This document shows positions 33,112 to 42,418 of a stretch of DNA of 64,000 nucleotides, in pieces; position 1 is the first letter of the stretch; every line of letters starts with the position of its first letter. The translations under genes were made by a program, and so were the position numbers. Origin of the DNA: Candidatus Methanimicrococcus odontotermitis (lineage in GTDB: Archaea > Halobacteriota > Methanosarcinia > Methanosarcinales > Methanosarcinaceae); NCBI GenBank assembly GCA_031286065.1, contig JAITUZ010000001.1:1-64000 (forward strand). Direction: 5' to 3'. The notes under the pieces are model-generated. The model worked only from the letters and a program-made list of their open reading frames with translations, did no database searches and had not been told where the DNA came from.

Positions 33112-35106
33112 TTATCCGAGAACACCGGACCCCGCGGCAAAAAGACCGACGCGGTAGACGATGAACGCGATAATGTAAGCAATCACTGTCTGATAGGCCG
33201 CCGCTAGAATGGCCAGCTTCCAGCTGTTGAATTCACGCTTAATGGTTGCAAAAGCCGCCATACAGGGGAGATAGAGCAGTGTGAACACCATGAAGGCGAG
33301 CGCGATAACCGGTGTAAAGAGCGTTTCAAAGTCCTCGGGCGTGTATAAAATTTCAATCGTTGAGACGACCGCTTCTTTGGCGATGAATCCCGTAAAGAGC
33401 GACATTGTCATACGCCAGTCGCCGAATCCGAGCGGTTCAAAAATCGGCGCGACGGCTGTTCCGGCAACACCCAAGATACTGTCCGCGGAATTTTCAACGG
33501 CGCTGAATGAAAAGTCATAGCCTTGAAGGAACCAGATCAAAACGGACGCCAAAAAGATGATCGTACCGGCTCGGATGACGAATCCGCGTGTCTTTTCCCA
33601 AATGTGTTTGATGTAAGTGTACAAGTCGGGGAAACGATACGGCGGAAGTTCCATAATGAACGGGGAAGACGGTCCTTTAAAAATCGTTTTCTTAAGGAGC
33701 CAGGCGGAGCCGATGGCGACAAGAATGCCGAGAACATACAAAAACAGCATGATCAGACCATAATAAGCGGAAAAGAACGCGCCGACAAACAAAGCGTAAA
33801 TCGGAAGGCGCGCGCCGCATGACATGAACGGTGTGATAAAAATCGTGGTTTTACGGTCCATTTCATTGTCAAGCGTTCTGGCGGCCATGACAGCGGGAAC
33901 GGAGCAGCCGAATCCGAGGATCAGCGGAATGAAACTCTTGCCGGAAAGACCGATTTTTACAAAAACACGGTCAAGCAGAAAAGCGACACGGGACATGTAG
34001 CCGGTGTCTTCCATCAGCGTGAGGAACATGAAGAGAATGGCGATTTGCGGAACGAATGTCAAAACACCGCCGACACCGGCAATAATGCCGCTGACCACAA
34101 GGTCGGTCATCCACGCGGCCGTACCGGCTTCTGTAAACCACTCTCCGACAACTCCAGCCAAATACTCATTGAAGAAAACATCAATAAGATCGGTAAAGAG
34201 ACCGCCGGCAGTAAATGAGAGTTCAAAGACGACAAACATAACGGCTAAGAAAATCGGAATACCGAGCCATTTATTTGTTAAAAGGCCGTCGATTTTTTGA
34301 GTTCGTTCGCGCTGAACATGCTTTTCGCCTTCGCGAACGGTTGCCGCCGTTATTTTTTCGATTTCAGCGTAAATCTCCGCGGAGTGTTCATCATAATCGA
34401 TGTCATCTGCATGTTTCAGAAGAGTCGGATCGAATTTTTTCTTTTCAAAAGATTCAGATGAAACGGTTTCTTTCGGACCGGACGCGGGAATGGCTTCGGA
34501 ATCGTCTTTAAAATATTTGTAGCTGTGATTTAAAATATCATTGGCTTTTTCAATCAAACGTTCAACGCCGCCCTCAGCGGCTTTGGAAGATTTGCAGCCC
34601 ATCAGTTTGGCGGCTTTTGCGGAAAAGCTTTTGCCTTCGATGGCGGAAATCGGAATAACGGGAAGGCCGAGCATTTCAGACATTTTGCGAAAATCAATCA
34701 TTGTGCCGTTTTGTTCCACTTCGTCTATCATATTGAGAGCGACAATCATTGGGCAGCCCAATTTTTTAAGCTGGAAAGTCAAGTAGAGATTTCGCTCCAA
34801 GTTGGAAGCGTCCACGATGTCGATGATCAAGTCCGGATTTTCATCCACGATAAAGTTGCGGGCAATGATTTCTTCTTCAGAATAAGGCGTTAAAGAATAG
34901 ATGCCGGGCAAGTCCACGACGCTGACGGTTTCTTTGTCTTGTGTGCCGGGTTTTGTTTTGATGTAACTGCCGACTTTCTTTTCAATGGTCACGCCTGCCC
35001 AGTTGCCGACTTTTTGGTTGGATTTGGTCAAACGGTTGAAAAGGGTCGTTTTACCGCAGTTCGGATTTCCCGCCAGCGCGATTGTGTATTTCGCGAGATC
35101 CGCCAT
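33112..35106 (-). CDS. feoB: FeoB, ferrous iron transporter GTPase
   Basis: 664 residues. N-terminal G domain: ALAGNPNCGKTTLFN (G1, about 10-24), DLPGIYSLTPYS (G3, about 66-77), ALNMIDEV (G4, about 123-130), and a GDI-like helical region. About eight to ten membrane helices follow from residue about 285, including the Gate segments around GFGCSVPAVMA. It imports Fe(II). The start lies 2 bases after the feoA stop. Length and order are normal. Confidence 0.97.
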   Translation of the reverse strand: MADLAKYTIALAGNPNCGKTTLFNRLTKSNQKVGNWAGVTIEKKVGSYIKTKPGTQDKETVSVVDLPGIYSLTPYSEEEIIARNFIVDENPDLIIDIVDASNLERNLYLTFQLKKLGCPMIVALNMIDEVEQNGTMIDFRKMSEMLGLPVIPISAIEGKSFSAKAAKLMGCKSSKAAEGGVERLIEKANDILNHSYKYFKDDSEAIPASGPKETVSSESFEKKKFDPTLLKHADDIDYDEHSAEIYAEIEKITAATVREGEKHVQRERTQKIDGLLTNKWLGIPIFLAVMFVVFELSFTAGGLFTDLIDVFFNEYLAGVVGEWFTEAGTAAWMTDLVVSGIIAGVGGVLTFVPQIAILFMFLTLMEDTGYMSRVAFLLDRVFVKIGLSGKSFIPLILGFGCSVPAVMAARTLDNEMDRKTTIFITPFMSCGARLPIYALFVGAFFSAYYGLIMLFLYVLGILVAIGSAWLLKKTIFKGPSSPFIMELPPYRFPDLYTYIKHIWEKTRGFVIRAGTIIFLASVLIWFLQGYDFSFSAVENSADSILGVAGTAVAPIFEPLGFGDWRMTMSLFTGFIAKEAVVSTIEILYTPEDFETLFTPVIALAFMVFTLLYLPCMAAFATIKREFNSWKLAILAAAYQTVIAYIIAFIVYRVGLFAAGSGVLG

Positions 35107-35108
35107 AT

Positions 35109-35369
35109 TTAAATGACCTCCGAACCGGTGTTGTTCGCGCTGCCGTCCTCGATGAAAATATCGGCCGCTTCTTTTTTGCGGATGGAAAGTGTGTAATTGC
35201 GGATTTTAAGTTCCATCGGGTCACCGAGGGGCGCCACTTTGACAACTTCAATGACAGTCCCGGGGGTTACGCCCATATAAAGCAAGCGGTTTTTTAAAAT
35301 GTTATTGCCGCCGATGTTCACAACTTTACAAGAACATCCCGGTTTAACTTGATTTAATGTATTTGCCAT
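35109..35369 (-). CDS. feoA: FeoA, ferrous iron transport SH3-like protein
   Basis: 86 residues of the FeoA SH3-like fold: LNQVKPGCSCKVVNIGGN (about 4-21), LLYMGVTPGTVIEVVKVAPL (in parts, 30-49) and PMELKIRNYTLSIRKKEAAD (about 52-71) are the family pattern. It works with FeoB at the inner face of the membrane. First gene of the locus; the ATG at 35369 is very close to a TATA box and to tandem repeats, so the transcript may be almost leaderless. Confidence 0.94.
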   Translation of the reverse strand: MANTLNQVKPGCSCKVVNIGGNNILKNRLLYMGVTPGTVIEVVKVAPLGDPMELKIRNYTLSIRKKEAADIFIEDGSANNTGSEVI

Positions 35370-35390
35370 TGCTAATCACTTATATTTAAT

Positions 35391-35432
35391 TTATAAAGAT
35401 TGTTCGATAAAGATTATTAGATAAAGATTATT
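35391..35432. repeat. Three 14-bp tandem repeats at the feoA promoter
   Basis: On the plus strand TTATAAAGATTGTT, CGATAAAGATTATT and AGATAAAGATTATT follow each other (35391-35404, 35405-35418, 35419-35432). On the minus strand each unit reads AATAATCTTTAT. The unit nearest feoA overlaps its TATA-like box (TTTATAAATT), so repeats of a regulator site here could control iron uptake. Confidence 0.7.
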
Positions 35433-36091
35433 AGAATTACAACAAAAAAACAGACCTGCTGAAAAAGTGCTGAAGAAAAGAAACCGGCCTGCAAAACAAG
35501 CCGGTCACTTTTTTTGGAGTTATCTGCTTTCAAGTTTTTCGGGTGGATTGAATACGTTTTTATTTTTGAAATGATTGAATGAGACACAAAAAATGTGTCA
35601 TTCGTTTTCTCATAGATTTGAGTCGGGAAAAATCATGACGATTTTAGCCGGGTTTTGAAACAAATCAAATAAACAAAAATGAAATGAACAAAAATTAATG
35701 TCATGAAGAGAGGGTTTTCAGAGAGACAATAATTTTTGCTTTAAACATATCATTTTTCATTTGTTCAATTTATTTCGCTTAGGCGAAAACAATCCTTAAT
35801 CAAACATTAATGTATATAAATCTGTTGAATGAAAAACCGAATAATATTCGGGCAGCAATAGAAAATTCAAATAATAAAATTATAGAACCCGGGTACGTTT
35901 TTTTAAAGATTCGCCAAACAAAAATGTATTCGAAAACAACTGAAATTGAATCTTCTTGAAGAAAAATCCGCAGGAAATCACCGAAAATCGCCGGAAACGA
36001 CGGGAAGAATTTCAAAGACGCGGCAAAAGCGTCAATTAATAAATGAAAAGGACATCAATGTCAATTCATTCACTGCCGGCAGGTTAAATAA
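35433..36091. other. Long gap with three inverted repeats and no gene
   Basis: Three structures stand out. ACCGGC...GCCGGT (35483-35505), followed on the plus strand by a T-run, looks like a terminator although no plus-strand gene precedes it. A hairpin with TGTGTC arms (GACACA-AAAAA-TGTGTC) lies at about 35582-35598. TTTCGC-TTAG-GCGAAA (35773-35788) is a perfect 6-base inverted repeat with a 4-base spacer about 300 bases before the AIR-synthase-related gene. No coding frame is convincing. Confidence 0.45.
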
Positions 36092-37453
36092 ATGGATTTA
36101 GAAGGATACGCCGCGCATCTCATTTCAGACCATGAAAAAGACGCGCGGATAAAATTAAAAGAAAAAATTATCGAGTTCAAAAGAATCGAAGAACAAGAAG
36201 CCGATGTTTTTGCCGCTGCCGTTCTCAAAGAAACTGAAGCCGCGCTTGCCGTCAAAGGCGACATTTTCGAATATAAAAAAAGCGGCGCGTCCATGGGAAA
36301 ATTCGGCATAGGATCCCGCGGCTCGGGGGATTTTTATGTTCATGAAAAAATCGGTCATGTTATCGGAAAAACAACCGCCATTTTGGATTCCTCTAATTTG
36401 GATGATTCGGGCGTTGTCGCTCTTGAAGGGAATCCGGATTATTGCGTGGTTACTGTTGATGGTATGCACTCTCGGCTCAGCGCGTTTCCGTTCCTTGCCG
36501 GTTTTCACGCGGCAAAAGCGGCGCTTCGAGATATTTATGTCATGGGCGCCAAACCCGCCGCCATGCTGTCCGACATCCATGTCGCCGATGACGGGGATGC
36601 CGCGATGATTTTCGATCATTTGGCCGGCATTTCCGCCGTTTCGGCGCTGTCGGAAATCCCGCTGGTAACGGGCAGTACGCTTCGAATCGGCGGAGATATG
36701 GTCATCGGCGAGCGGATGACCGGATGTGTCGGCGCGGTCGGCGCGGTCCATAAAGAAAGTTTAACGGCCCGAAATAAAGCCGAGCCGGGCGACGTTATTT
36801 TAATGACGGAAGGAACCGGCGGCGGAACGGTGACAACGGCGGCCATTTATTCCGGATATGAAAAGGCGGAGGACGTCGTCGAAAAAACTCTGAATATTGA
36901 TTTTTTAATTGCCGCGCAGGCTCTTTTAGATTCGGAAGAGAAACTTCATACCCGAATCCATGTGATGACCGACGTGACAAACGGCGGCGTCCGCGGAGAC
37001 GCTTATGAAATTTCAAAGGAGGCCGGGGTCCGCCTTGTTTTTGAAGACAGCGCGCTGATAAAATGCGTTGATCCGACCGTTTCAGAAATGTTTGAAAAGC
37101 TGAAAATCGATTTCAGAGGCGTTTCAATTGATTCGCTTCTCGTGATTTGTCCGCCTGATACCGCCGGCGAAATCATTCAAACGGTGGAAAACGCCGGCGT
37201 GAAAATATACCCCGTTGGCCGCGTTGAAGAAAAAAGGGCCGGCGTGTTCGATACAGCGCTCATTTCCGGCGGCGCGGAAAAAGAATTCAAGCCGATGTTC
37301 AGAGAAGCCGCTTACACGCCGCTGAAAAAAATGATCGGCGAAAAAGCGCCGCCGAATTTTGACGAAATGAAAAGAGGAATTGACGCGGCGGCGGATTCGG
37401 CGATTGAAAAGAAAGAGAGAATTGTAAGAAGAATTCAAAACCGGAAGTGCTGA
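36092..37453 (+). CDS. AIR synthase-related ATP-binding protein (PurM/SelD/HypE fold)
   Basis: 453 residues. An N-terminal helical extension (1-75) is followed by the PurM-type ATP-binding domain: LDSSNLDDSGVVALEG (about 111-126), AKAALRDIYVMGAKPAAML (about 150-168), GEPGDVILMTEGTGGGT-like turn (about 231-247), then the C-terminal domain with MTDVTNGGVRGDAYEIS (about 291-307). Such proteins use ATP to activate an amide or carboxylate. Methanogens carry several paralogues annotated only as AIR synthase-related. The substrate is unknown. It stands alone between the feo gap and pan, which is on the other strand. Confidence 0.8.
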   Translation: MDLEGYAAHLISDHEKDARIKLKEKIIEFKRIEEQEADVFAAAVLKETEAALAVKGDIFEYKKSGASMGKFGIGSRGSGDFYVHEKIGHVIGKTTAILDSSNLDDSGVVALEGNPDYCVVTVDGMHSRLSAFPFLAGFHAAKAALRDIYVMGAKPAAMLSDIHVADDGDAAMIFDHLAGISAVSALSEIPLVTGSTLRIGGDMVIGERMTGCVGAVGAVHKESLTARNKAEPGDVILMTEGTGGGTVTTAAIYSGYEKAEDVVEKTLNIDFLIAAQALLDSEEKLHTRIHVMTDVTNGGVRGDAYEISKEAGVRLVFEDSALIKCVDPTVSEMFEKLKIDFRGVSIDSLLVICPPDTAGEIIQTVENAGVKIYPVGRVEEKRAGVFDTALISGGAEKEFKPMFREAAYTPLKKMIGEKAPPNFDEMKRGIDAAADSAIEKKERIVRRIQNRKC

Positions 37454-37557
37454 TAATATAACTGCAAGTAAAAGTCAATAAAATAATAAAATAGCGATAA
37501 AATAATAAAAACGCGCTTTTTTAAAAATAAAAAATAAAAAGGACGGGCGTGCCCGCA

Positions 37558-38829
37558 TTAAGCAAACATATCGCTCGGCGCGTTTGTTCTGTTCTCTTCT
37601 CCATCCTTTTTGACCTTTTTAACGGCATCCGCCAAATCTTTCATCGTCACGGTATCGCCGCGTCTTCTGAGGACGAAAATGCCGGCTTCGCGGGCAACAG
37701 CGTTTAAATCGGCGCCGCTGAATCCGGCCGTTTCTTTGGCGAGCTTTGCCAAATCGACATCCTGTCCCAAATGCATTTTTTTGGTATGGATATGAAGGAT
37801 TTCAAGGCGCGCCTGCTCTTCCGGCATCGGCACTTCAATCGCGCGGTCAAAACGTCCCGGACGAAGCAAAGCCGGATCGAGAAGGTCTTTTCTGTTGGTC
37901 GCCGCCATGATCTTGACATCGCCGCGCCCGTCAAAGCCGTCCATTTCAGCGAGCAACTGAAGCATTGTCCGGTTCACTTCGGCAGAGCCGCTTGTGCCGT
38001 CAAATGTTCTGGTGCCGCCGACCGCGTCAATTTCATCAATAAAAAGAATCGCCGGCGCTTTTGAGCGCGCCATCGTGAAAATATCTTTAACGAGGCGGGC
38101 GCCTTCACCGACGAATTTCTGAACGAGGTCGGATCCGGACATGCGGATAAATGTCGCGTTTGCCTGCGTTGCGACCGCTTTGGCAATTAAAGTTTTGCCG
38201 GTTCCCGGGCTTCCGTAAAGCAGAACGCCTGAAGGCGGTTCAATGCCGATATTTTTAAAGAGTTCGGGCTGTGTCAGCGGAAGTTCGACTGTTTCAACAA
38301 CTTCCTGGATCACATCGCCGAGACCGCCGACTTGGTCGTAGCTGACATTCGGAGACTGAATCAGTTCCATCACCTGGGCGCGGACATCTGTTGACTGACT
38401 AAGGATGTCCATAATAACGTAGGCGGCACCGTTGACCGCGACGCGCATCCCCGGCTCCAGAATGTCTTCAAAGTCCGGCGCCTTGTGCGTTAAAATTTCC
38501 TGATTGTTGCCGTGCAGTTTGATGAGCACTTCTTCGTCAAAGAGTTCCATGACGGTCGCGATGAAAAACGGCGTTTTCGTTAAATCTTCGATTTGATTTT
38601 TGAGGCGGCGGATTTCCCAGCGGTGGTCTTCGATGATCTGCGTCATTTTCAAGACATTCGCTTTCAGCTCTCCGTTCTCGATCTGAGCGGCGGAGACTTT
38701 TTCCGTCAGTGCCTTTACTTTTTCATGCAGCTCTTCATTTTCTAAAGACAGCTGCTCATAATCGATTGATTTCTCAATTGAAACAGAATTATGCGCATCC
38801 TGTGTGTTTTCAAAATCGTTTTCTGACAT
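37558..38829 (-). CDS. pan: PAN, proteasome-activating nucleotidase
   Basis: 423 residues. An N-terminal coiled coil (about 25-90) and OB-like domain precede the AAA+ core: YGSPGTGKTLIAKA (Walker A, about 204-217), AILFIDEIDAVGGT (Walker B, about 263-276), NRKDLLDPALLRPGRFDRAI (in two parts; sensor/arginine fingers). It unfolds proteins and feeds them into the 20S proteasome. The C-terminus is DMFA: the HbYX motif that opens the proteasome gate normally has Tyr before the last residue, here it is Phe. Monocistronic by layout. Confidence 0.95.
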   Translation of the reverse strand: MSENDFENTQDAHNSVSIEKSIDYEQLSLENEELHEKVKALTEKVSAAQIENGELKANVLKMTQIIEDHRWEIRRLKNQIEDLTKTPFFIATVMELFDEEVLIKLHGNNQEILTHKAPDFEDILEPGMRVAVNGAAYVIMDILSQSTDVRAQVMELIQSPNVSYDQVGGLGDVIQEVVETVELPLTQPELFKNIGIEPPSGVLLYGSPGTGKTLIAKAVATQANATFIRMSGSDLVQKFVGEGARLVKDIFTMARSKAPAILFIDEIDAVGGTRTFDGTSGSAEVNRTMLQLLAEMDGFDGRGDVKIMAATNRKDLLDPALLRPGRFDRAIEVPMPEEQARLEILHIHTKKMHLGQDVDLAKLAKETAGFSGADLNAVAREAGIFVLRRRGDTVTMKDLADAVKKVKKDGEENRTNAPSDMFA

Positions 38830-38917
38830 AGTGTATCCTTGAGCGTTTTAGCTGTATAATAATATTTTCTTTTGCAAAACAGTCATAAATGAAACAGCCG
38901 TATCAGACTTGAGAAAA

Positions 38918-39280
38918 ATGGCGGACATTAACATTCACTTCTTTTGGCCCGGATTAATCGTTTCAATCCTCCTTTCGATTCTTTTTTCCGTTCTCCTGAT
39001 AATCGGATTGAATTTCCGAATGAAGCGACACGGGTTGGCAGAGGGGTCCGGCAAAACCGGCGCGTCTTATGAAACGAACGCGGAATCGAAAAACGAATCG
39101 AAAAACGAATCGGGAATCGAGGAAGATTTCGGCGCAAAAACAAGCGGCATCATCTTTCTCGGCCCGATTCCGATCATTTTTGGAAACGGCAGCGGCAAAA
39201 CTGTTTTCAAATACGCGCTTGCGTTCTTTATGTTCATTTTAATTATTCTGCTTTTATTTTCCCGAATCGTTCGCCTTTAA
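38918..39280 (+). CDS. DUF131/TIGR00304-type small membrane protein
   Basis: About 120 residues. A first helix (about 9-32), a polar Asn/Lys/Glu/Ser linker, the family motif GIIFLGPIPIIFGNGSGK (about 72-89) and a final helix. This matches the archaeal TIGR00304/DUF131 family of unknown function, conserved in methanogens. The ATG at 38918 is used; a TTG at 38909 lies three codons earlier. Divergent from pan and followed 46 bases later by the PAPS-reductase family gene. Confidence 0.8.
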   Translation: MADINIHFFWPGLIVSILLSILFSVLLIIGLNFRMKRHGLAEGSGKTGASYETNAESKNESKNESGIEEDFGAKTSGIIFLGPIPIIFGNGSGKTVFKYALAFFMFILIILLLFSRIVRL

Positions 39281-39326
39281 TAGCAGCAATGCATACAAAC
39301 TTTCAAATTGAAATGACGGTGAAAAT

Positions 39327-41072
39327 ATGTCAAGAAGACCGACGACGCAAAAAAACTCAAAGAATACTTACCGTGTCAAAGGCCGCGGGGAGCAAAAAGG
39401 ACAAAAAGCCGGGCGGGACACACCGGCAAGTCCAAAAAGCGGCGGCAGTCGGCAGAGCGGAACGCGTTTGTCGGACGGCTACAGTGCCAAGGATCTCGGT
39501 AAACTTTCGGAATCCGGCCAAAAAGAGTTTAAGAAAGGCGGCAGCAGCCGCGTTCATTACGATAATGATTTTATTTATTGGTGCCGCGAATGCAACCTTC
39601 CGCTTATCGGCGAAAAATGCGACCTCTGCGGATCAGGCGGTGTCAAAATCACACTTTCTCAGCCGGCTGATGTCCGTTTCGCTCAGGGATACGATTACGA
39701 ATTAATTGAGAAGCATTTACTTAAGCTGTTTTCATGCAATCCGCTAAAAGGACGTGTTCTGCTTCTGAATAAAATTCCGGGCGATGACCAAACGATGGAA
39801 ATTATCGCCGACGGGCGTGTTATCGGAACGCTTCGGTTCGATTTGAAAATTCTGGATTTTGTGTTTGAACCGTCTCTTGACGGCGCGAAATTATTTTTCA
39901 ATGATCCTTACAGTTTCGCTTCCGCCGGGCGCGTGGTTAAAATCGGGAAAGTGAAGACGCACTTGAACGGTAAAAACGTGACTTATGATTTGATCGAAGA
40001 TTTCCCGCCGGGCATTAAAAAGGGCGAGCCGATTTTGATTCAAAGCGGCGGTTTGACCGGATACGGCATTTCTCACGCCGACAGCGAAGATTTCTTCCGC
40101 GTGAAAAAAGAAAATGAAACCGCGTCTGCCGGTATGTCAACGAGATCGAATGAAGAAATAAAAGCGGCTCAGATATTGAAAGTGAAAACGATTACGTCCG
40201 ATAATTCCGCTTCTTTTGCCCTGTCTGACAAAACGCCGTCAATGGATGATATTGCCGCGGCGAACAAAGAATATATCAAAGCGCTCGGCAAAAACGCAAT
40301 GAATACGATTAAAGGCGCCGTGAATTTAAAAGAAAATAAAGACAAGCCCGTCTTCGTTTCTTTCAGCGGCGGCAAAGACAGTCTTGTCGTTTTGGATTTG
40401 GCGGTCTCGGCGCTGGTTCACCGTCCGTTTACGGCGGTTTTTTTGAACACCGGAATTGATTATCCGGAAACGGTCGAATTCGCGCGTTCATATTGCGAAA
40501 ACAGAAATATTCCGTTTAAAGAAATGAGCGCAGGAGACGATTTTTGGGACACGCTTAAAATTAAAGACCATCCGACGAAGGATTCGCGCTGGTGCTGTAA
40601 AGTCTGCAAGCTCAATTCAAGCAGCCGCCTCGGCGGCGGCAAACCGCATTTGTCTTTAGACGGCAAACGCCGGCAGGAATCGTTCATGCGCTCAAAAATT
40701 CCGACGATGGACACGAATCCGAATGTCGAAGGACAGCTCAACCTTTTCCCGATCCGCGACTGGCGCGCGATTGAGGTTTGGCTGTATATTCACTGGCGGA
40801 AACTGCCGTACAATCCGCTTTACGACAACGGGTTGGAGCGCATCGGCTGCTGGATGTGTCCGGCGGCTTTCCAGGCGGAATACGAACGCATGAAAGAAAT
40901 CCATCCTGAACTGGCAAATCGTTGGGAAACGTATTTGGCCGGGTGGGCGAAAAAAGCGGGCGTTTCCGATGATTATGTAAAACACGGTCTGTGGCGCTGG
41001 GAAAAACTGCCGCCGAAAATGATCAAACTCGCCGAAGAATTGGATATTGAATTAAAAGAAAATTCCGATTAA
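39327..41072 (+). CDS. Phosphoadenosine phosphosulfate reductase family protein (archaeal multi-domain type)
   Basis: 581 residues. N-terminal basic low-complexity segment (1-75), zinc ribbon YWCRECNLPLIGEKCDLCG (about 87-105), a PUA-like domain (about 180-250, KTHLNGKNVTYD onward), then the adenine-nucleotide alpha-hydrolase core VFVSFSGGKDSLVVLDLA (about 343-360) and Cys pairs RWCCKVCKLN and CWMCPAAF. This domain mix is common in methanogens and is thought to act in sulfur transfer or assimilation; whether it reduces PAPS is not known. It follows the DUF131 gene. Confidence 0.85.
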   Translation: MSRRPTTQKNSKNTYRVKGRGEQKGQKAGRDTPASPKSGGSRQSGTRLSDGYSAKDLGKLSESGQKEFKKGGSSRVHYDNDFIYWCRECNLPLIGEKCDLCGSGGVKITLSQPADVRFAQGYDYELIEKHLLKLFSCNPLKGRVLLLNKIPGDDQTMEIIADGRVIGTLRFDLKILDFVFEPSLDGAKLFFNDPYSFASAGRVVKIGKVKTHLNGKNVTYDLIEDFPPGIKKGEPILIQSGGLTGYGISHADSEDFFRVKKENETASAGMSTRSNEEIKAAQILKVKTITSDNSASFALSDKTPSMDDIAAANKEYIKALGKNAMNTIKGAVNLKENKDKPVFVSFSGGKDSLVVLDLAVSALVHRPFTAVFLNTGIDYPETVEFARSYCENRNIPFKEMSAGDDFWDTLKIKDHPTKDSRWCCKVCKLNSSSRLGGGKPHLSLDGKRRQESFMRSKIPTMDTNPNVEGQLNLFPIRDWRAIEVWLYIHWRKLPYNPLYDNGLERIGCWMCPAAFQAEYERMKEIHPELANRWETYLAGWAKKAGVSDDYVKHGLWRWEKLPPKMIKLAEELDIELKENSD

Positions 41073-41188
41073 AATTAAAAAGCGAGAGAATGAATGACGC
41101 GGCTTTTCGTCTTTGTGTTCGGTTTATGGTATAACAGTTAAATATGCGGAATGACTAAAACTTATTCAAAAAAGGGAGCGCTGCCGAG

Positions 41189-41656
41189 ATGATCAATTTC
41201 AGAAACGGAGATATCGTAATTAATTTAATCAAGAAAGACGGACGCGTCTATCGCGATATCCTATTCAGCGTGTCGTCTTTTCAGAATTTTACAATCATCG
41301 TTCGGGACATGCAAACGCCGTTTGACCTCGGCGACAAAATGGAATTGGTTCTTTTCGAAAAGAAAGAACACTTTTTTATCACCGGAATCGCGGAGTTCCG
41401 CGACGGCGCCGGTTTCCCGTTCAAAACGATTGAAATCGGAAAGCCGGAAAAACCCAAACAGCCTCAGGCTTTGCCCAAAAAAGAGAATCCTGCTCTCACA
41501 ATGAACATGAAGAAACCGGTGCTTTTCGGCGCGCCGAACAAACCGATTCCGGGCGGCTCAAAACAGATTTCAGGAAGCGGTTCCAAACAGATTTCAGACA
41601 GCGGTGCCCGGCGGATTGAAAACGGGCGGCCTAAGCAGCTGCCGCCCAAACGCTGA
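41189..41656 (+). CDS. Unknown protein with small beta domain and Lys/Pro/Gly-rich tail
   Basis: 155 residues. Residues 1-80 look like a small beta-barrel domain. The rest is low-complexity with LPKKENPALTMNMKKP and two near-copies GSKQISGS/GSKQISDS, ending in basic Pro/Lys. A GGGAGCG ribosome-binding site precedes ATG 41189. The function is unknown. It begins 116 bases after the PAPS-family gene and precedes three small membrane proteins. Confidence 0.6.
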   Translation: MINFRNGDIVINLIKKDGRVYRDILFSVSSFQNFTIIVRDMQTPFDLGDKMELVLFEKKEHFFITGIAEFRDGAGFPFKTIEIGKPEKPKQPQALPKKENPALTMNMKKPVLFGAPNKPIPGGSKQISGSGSKQISDSGARRIENGRPKQLPPKR

Positions 41657-41739
41657 AAAAGAGAGGCGTAATATGTTGTCAAGCCGCTTTTCGGTGATTT
41701 GAAGACGGCTTTTGAGTCTTTTTAAAATGATTTAAAAAA

Positions 41740-42030
41740 TTGAAAGGAAATGAAAATATGTACAGAATCGCTGCGGTCATCGTTCTATTCGTTCTGCTTT
41801 TCTCGCTTCAGGTTTTTCTTTGCCGGCGCGAAAACAGAAAAATCGGTTTGGTTTTGCCGGCGCTGAGTTTTCTTTGTTCGATTTTGGCTGTCGCCGGCGT
41901 TCATTTGTATTCAGAGCCGCCGAATCTTATCAGTATGATTTTCCTGTGGATTCAGGTGTTTGTCGCGGCGAATATTTTGACGGTCATTCTGGGCGGAATC
42001 TATATTTTGTATCACGGCAGAAGAACGTGA
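41740..42030 (+). CDS. Small membrane protein, copy 1 of a tandem trio
   Basis: About 90 residues if the second ATG (41758) is used, 96 from 41740. Three hydrophobic helices; the first helix with LQVFLCRRENRK, then a VNI/ANILTVILGGIYILY-type last helix that resembles the following gene's NIITVMLASVHSLYF. GAAAGGAAATG lies before 41758. Same strand and close spacing suggest cotranscription with the next two genes. The function is unknown. Confidence 0.65.
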   Translation: MKGNENMYRIAAVIVLFVLLFSLQVFLCRRENRKIGLVLPALSFLCSILAVAGVHLYSEPPNLISMIFLWIQVFVAANILTVILGGIYILYHGRRT

Positions 42031-42088
42031 ACCAAATTCGTAAAATAAATTTGTGCAGCAGGTTCTTGAAACAAATCGGTGATTTAAA

Positions 42089-42406
42089 ATGGATATTGCG
42101 TTAACAGGGAATCAGATCTTGATTTTGCTCGCGGCAGCGGCCGTTTTGGTCGCCGTTCAGATTTATTTGGGGCGAAAAAGAAAACAAAAAGAAAGTTTCA
42201 TGCTCATCGCGGTGCCGCTTTTCCTTTCGATTTTGTTTTCAATTTACGCGTTCGTATTCATGGAATTTTCGGACGGTACTCGTTTTGTCACGGTTTTCAC
42301 GTATTTTATCCGAATCAATATTATCACGGTCATGCTGGCGTCCGTCCATTCTTTATATTTTTCGTACCGGAATCTGCCGAGACCGAAAAACAGCAAAAAG
42401 AGATGA
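42089..42406 (+). CDS. Small membrane protein, copy 2 of a tandem trio
   Basis: 105 residues with three helices and a basic end. The first helix ends in VQIYLGRKRKQK, and the last is NIITVMLASVHSLYFSY. Its topology and motif positions match the previous gene, so they look like paralogues from a local duplication. It starts 58 bases after copy 1 and ends 12 bases before copy 3. The function is unknown. Confidence 0.65.
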   Translation: MDIALTGNQILILLAAAAVLVAVQIYLGRKRKQKESFMLIAVPLFLSILFSIYAFVFMEFSDGTRFVTVFTYFIRINIITVMLASVHSLYFSYRNLPRPKNSKKR

Positions 42407-42418
42407 GAGGAATAAAGA

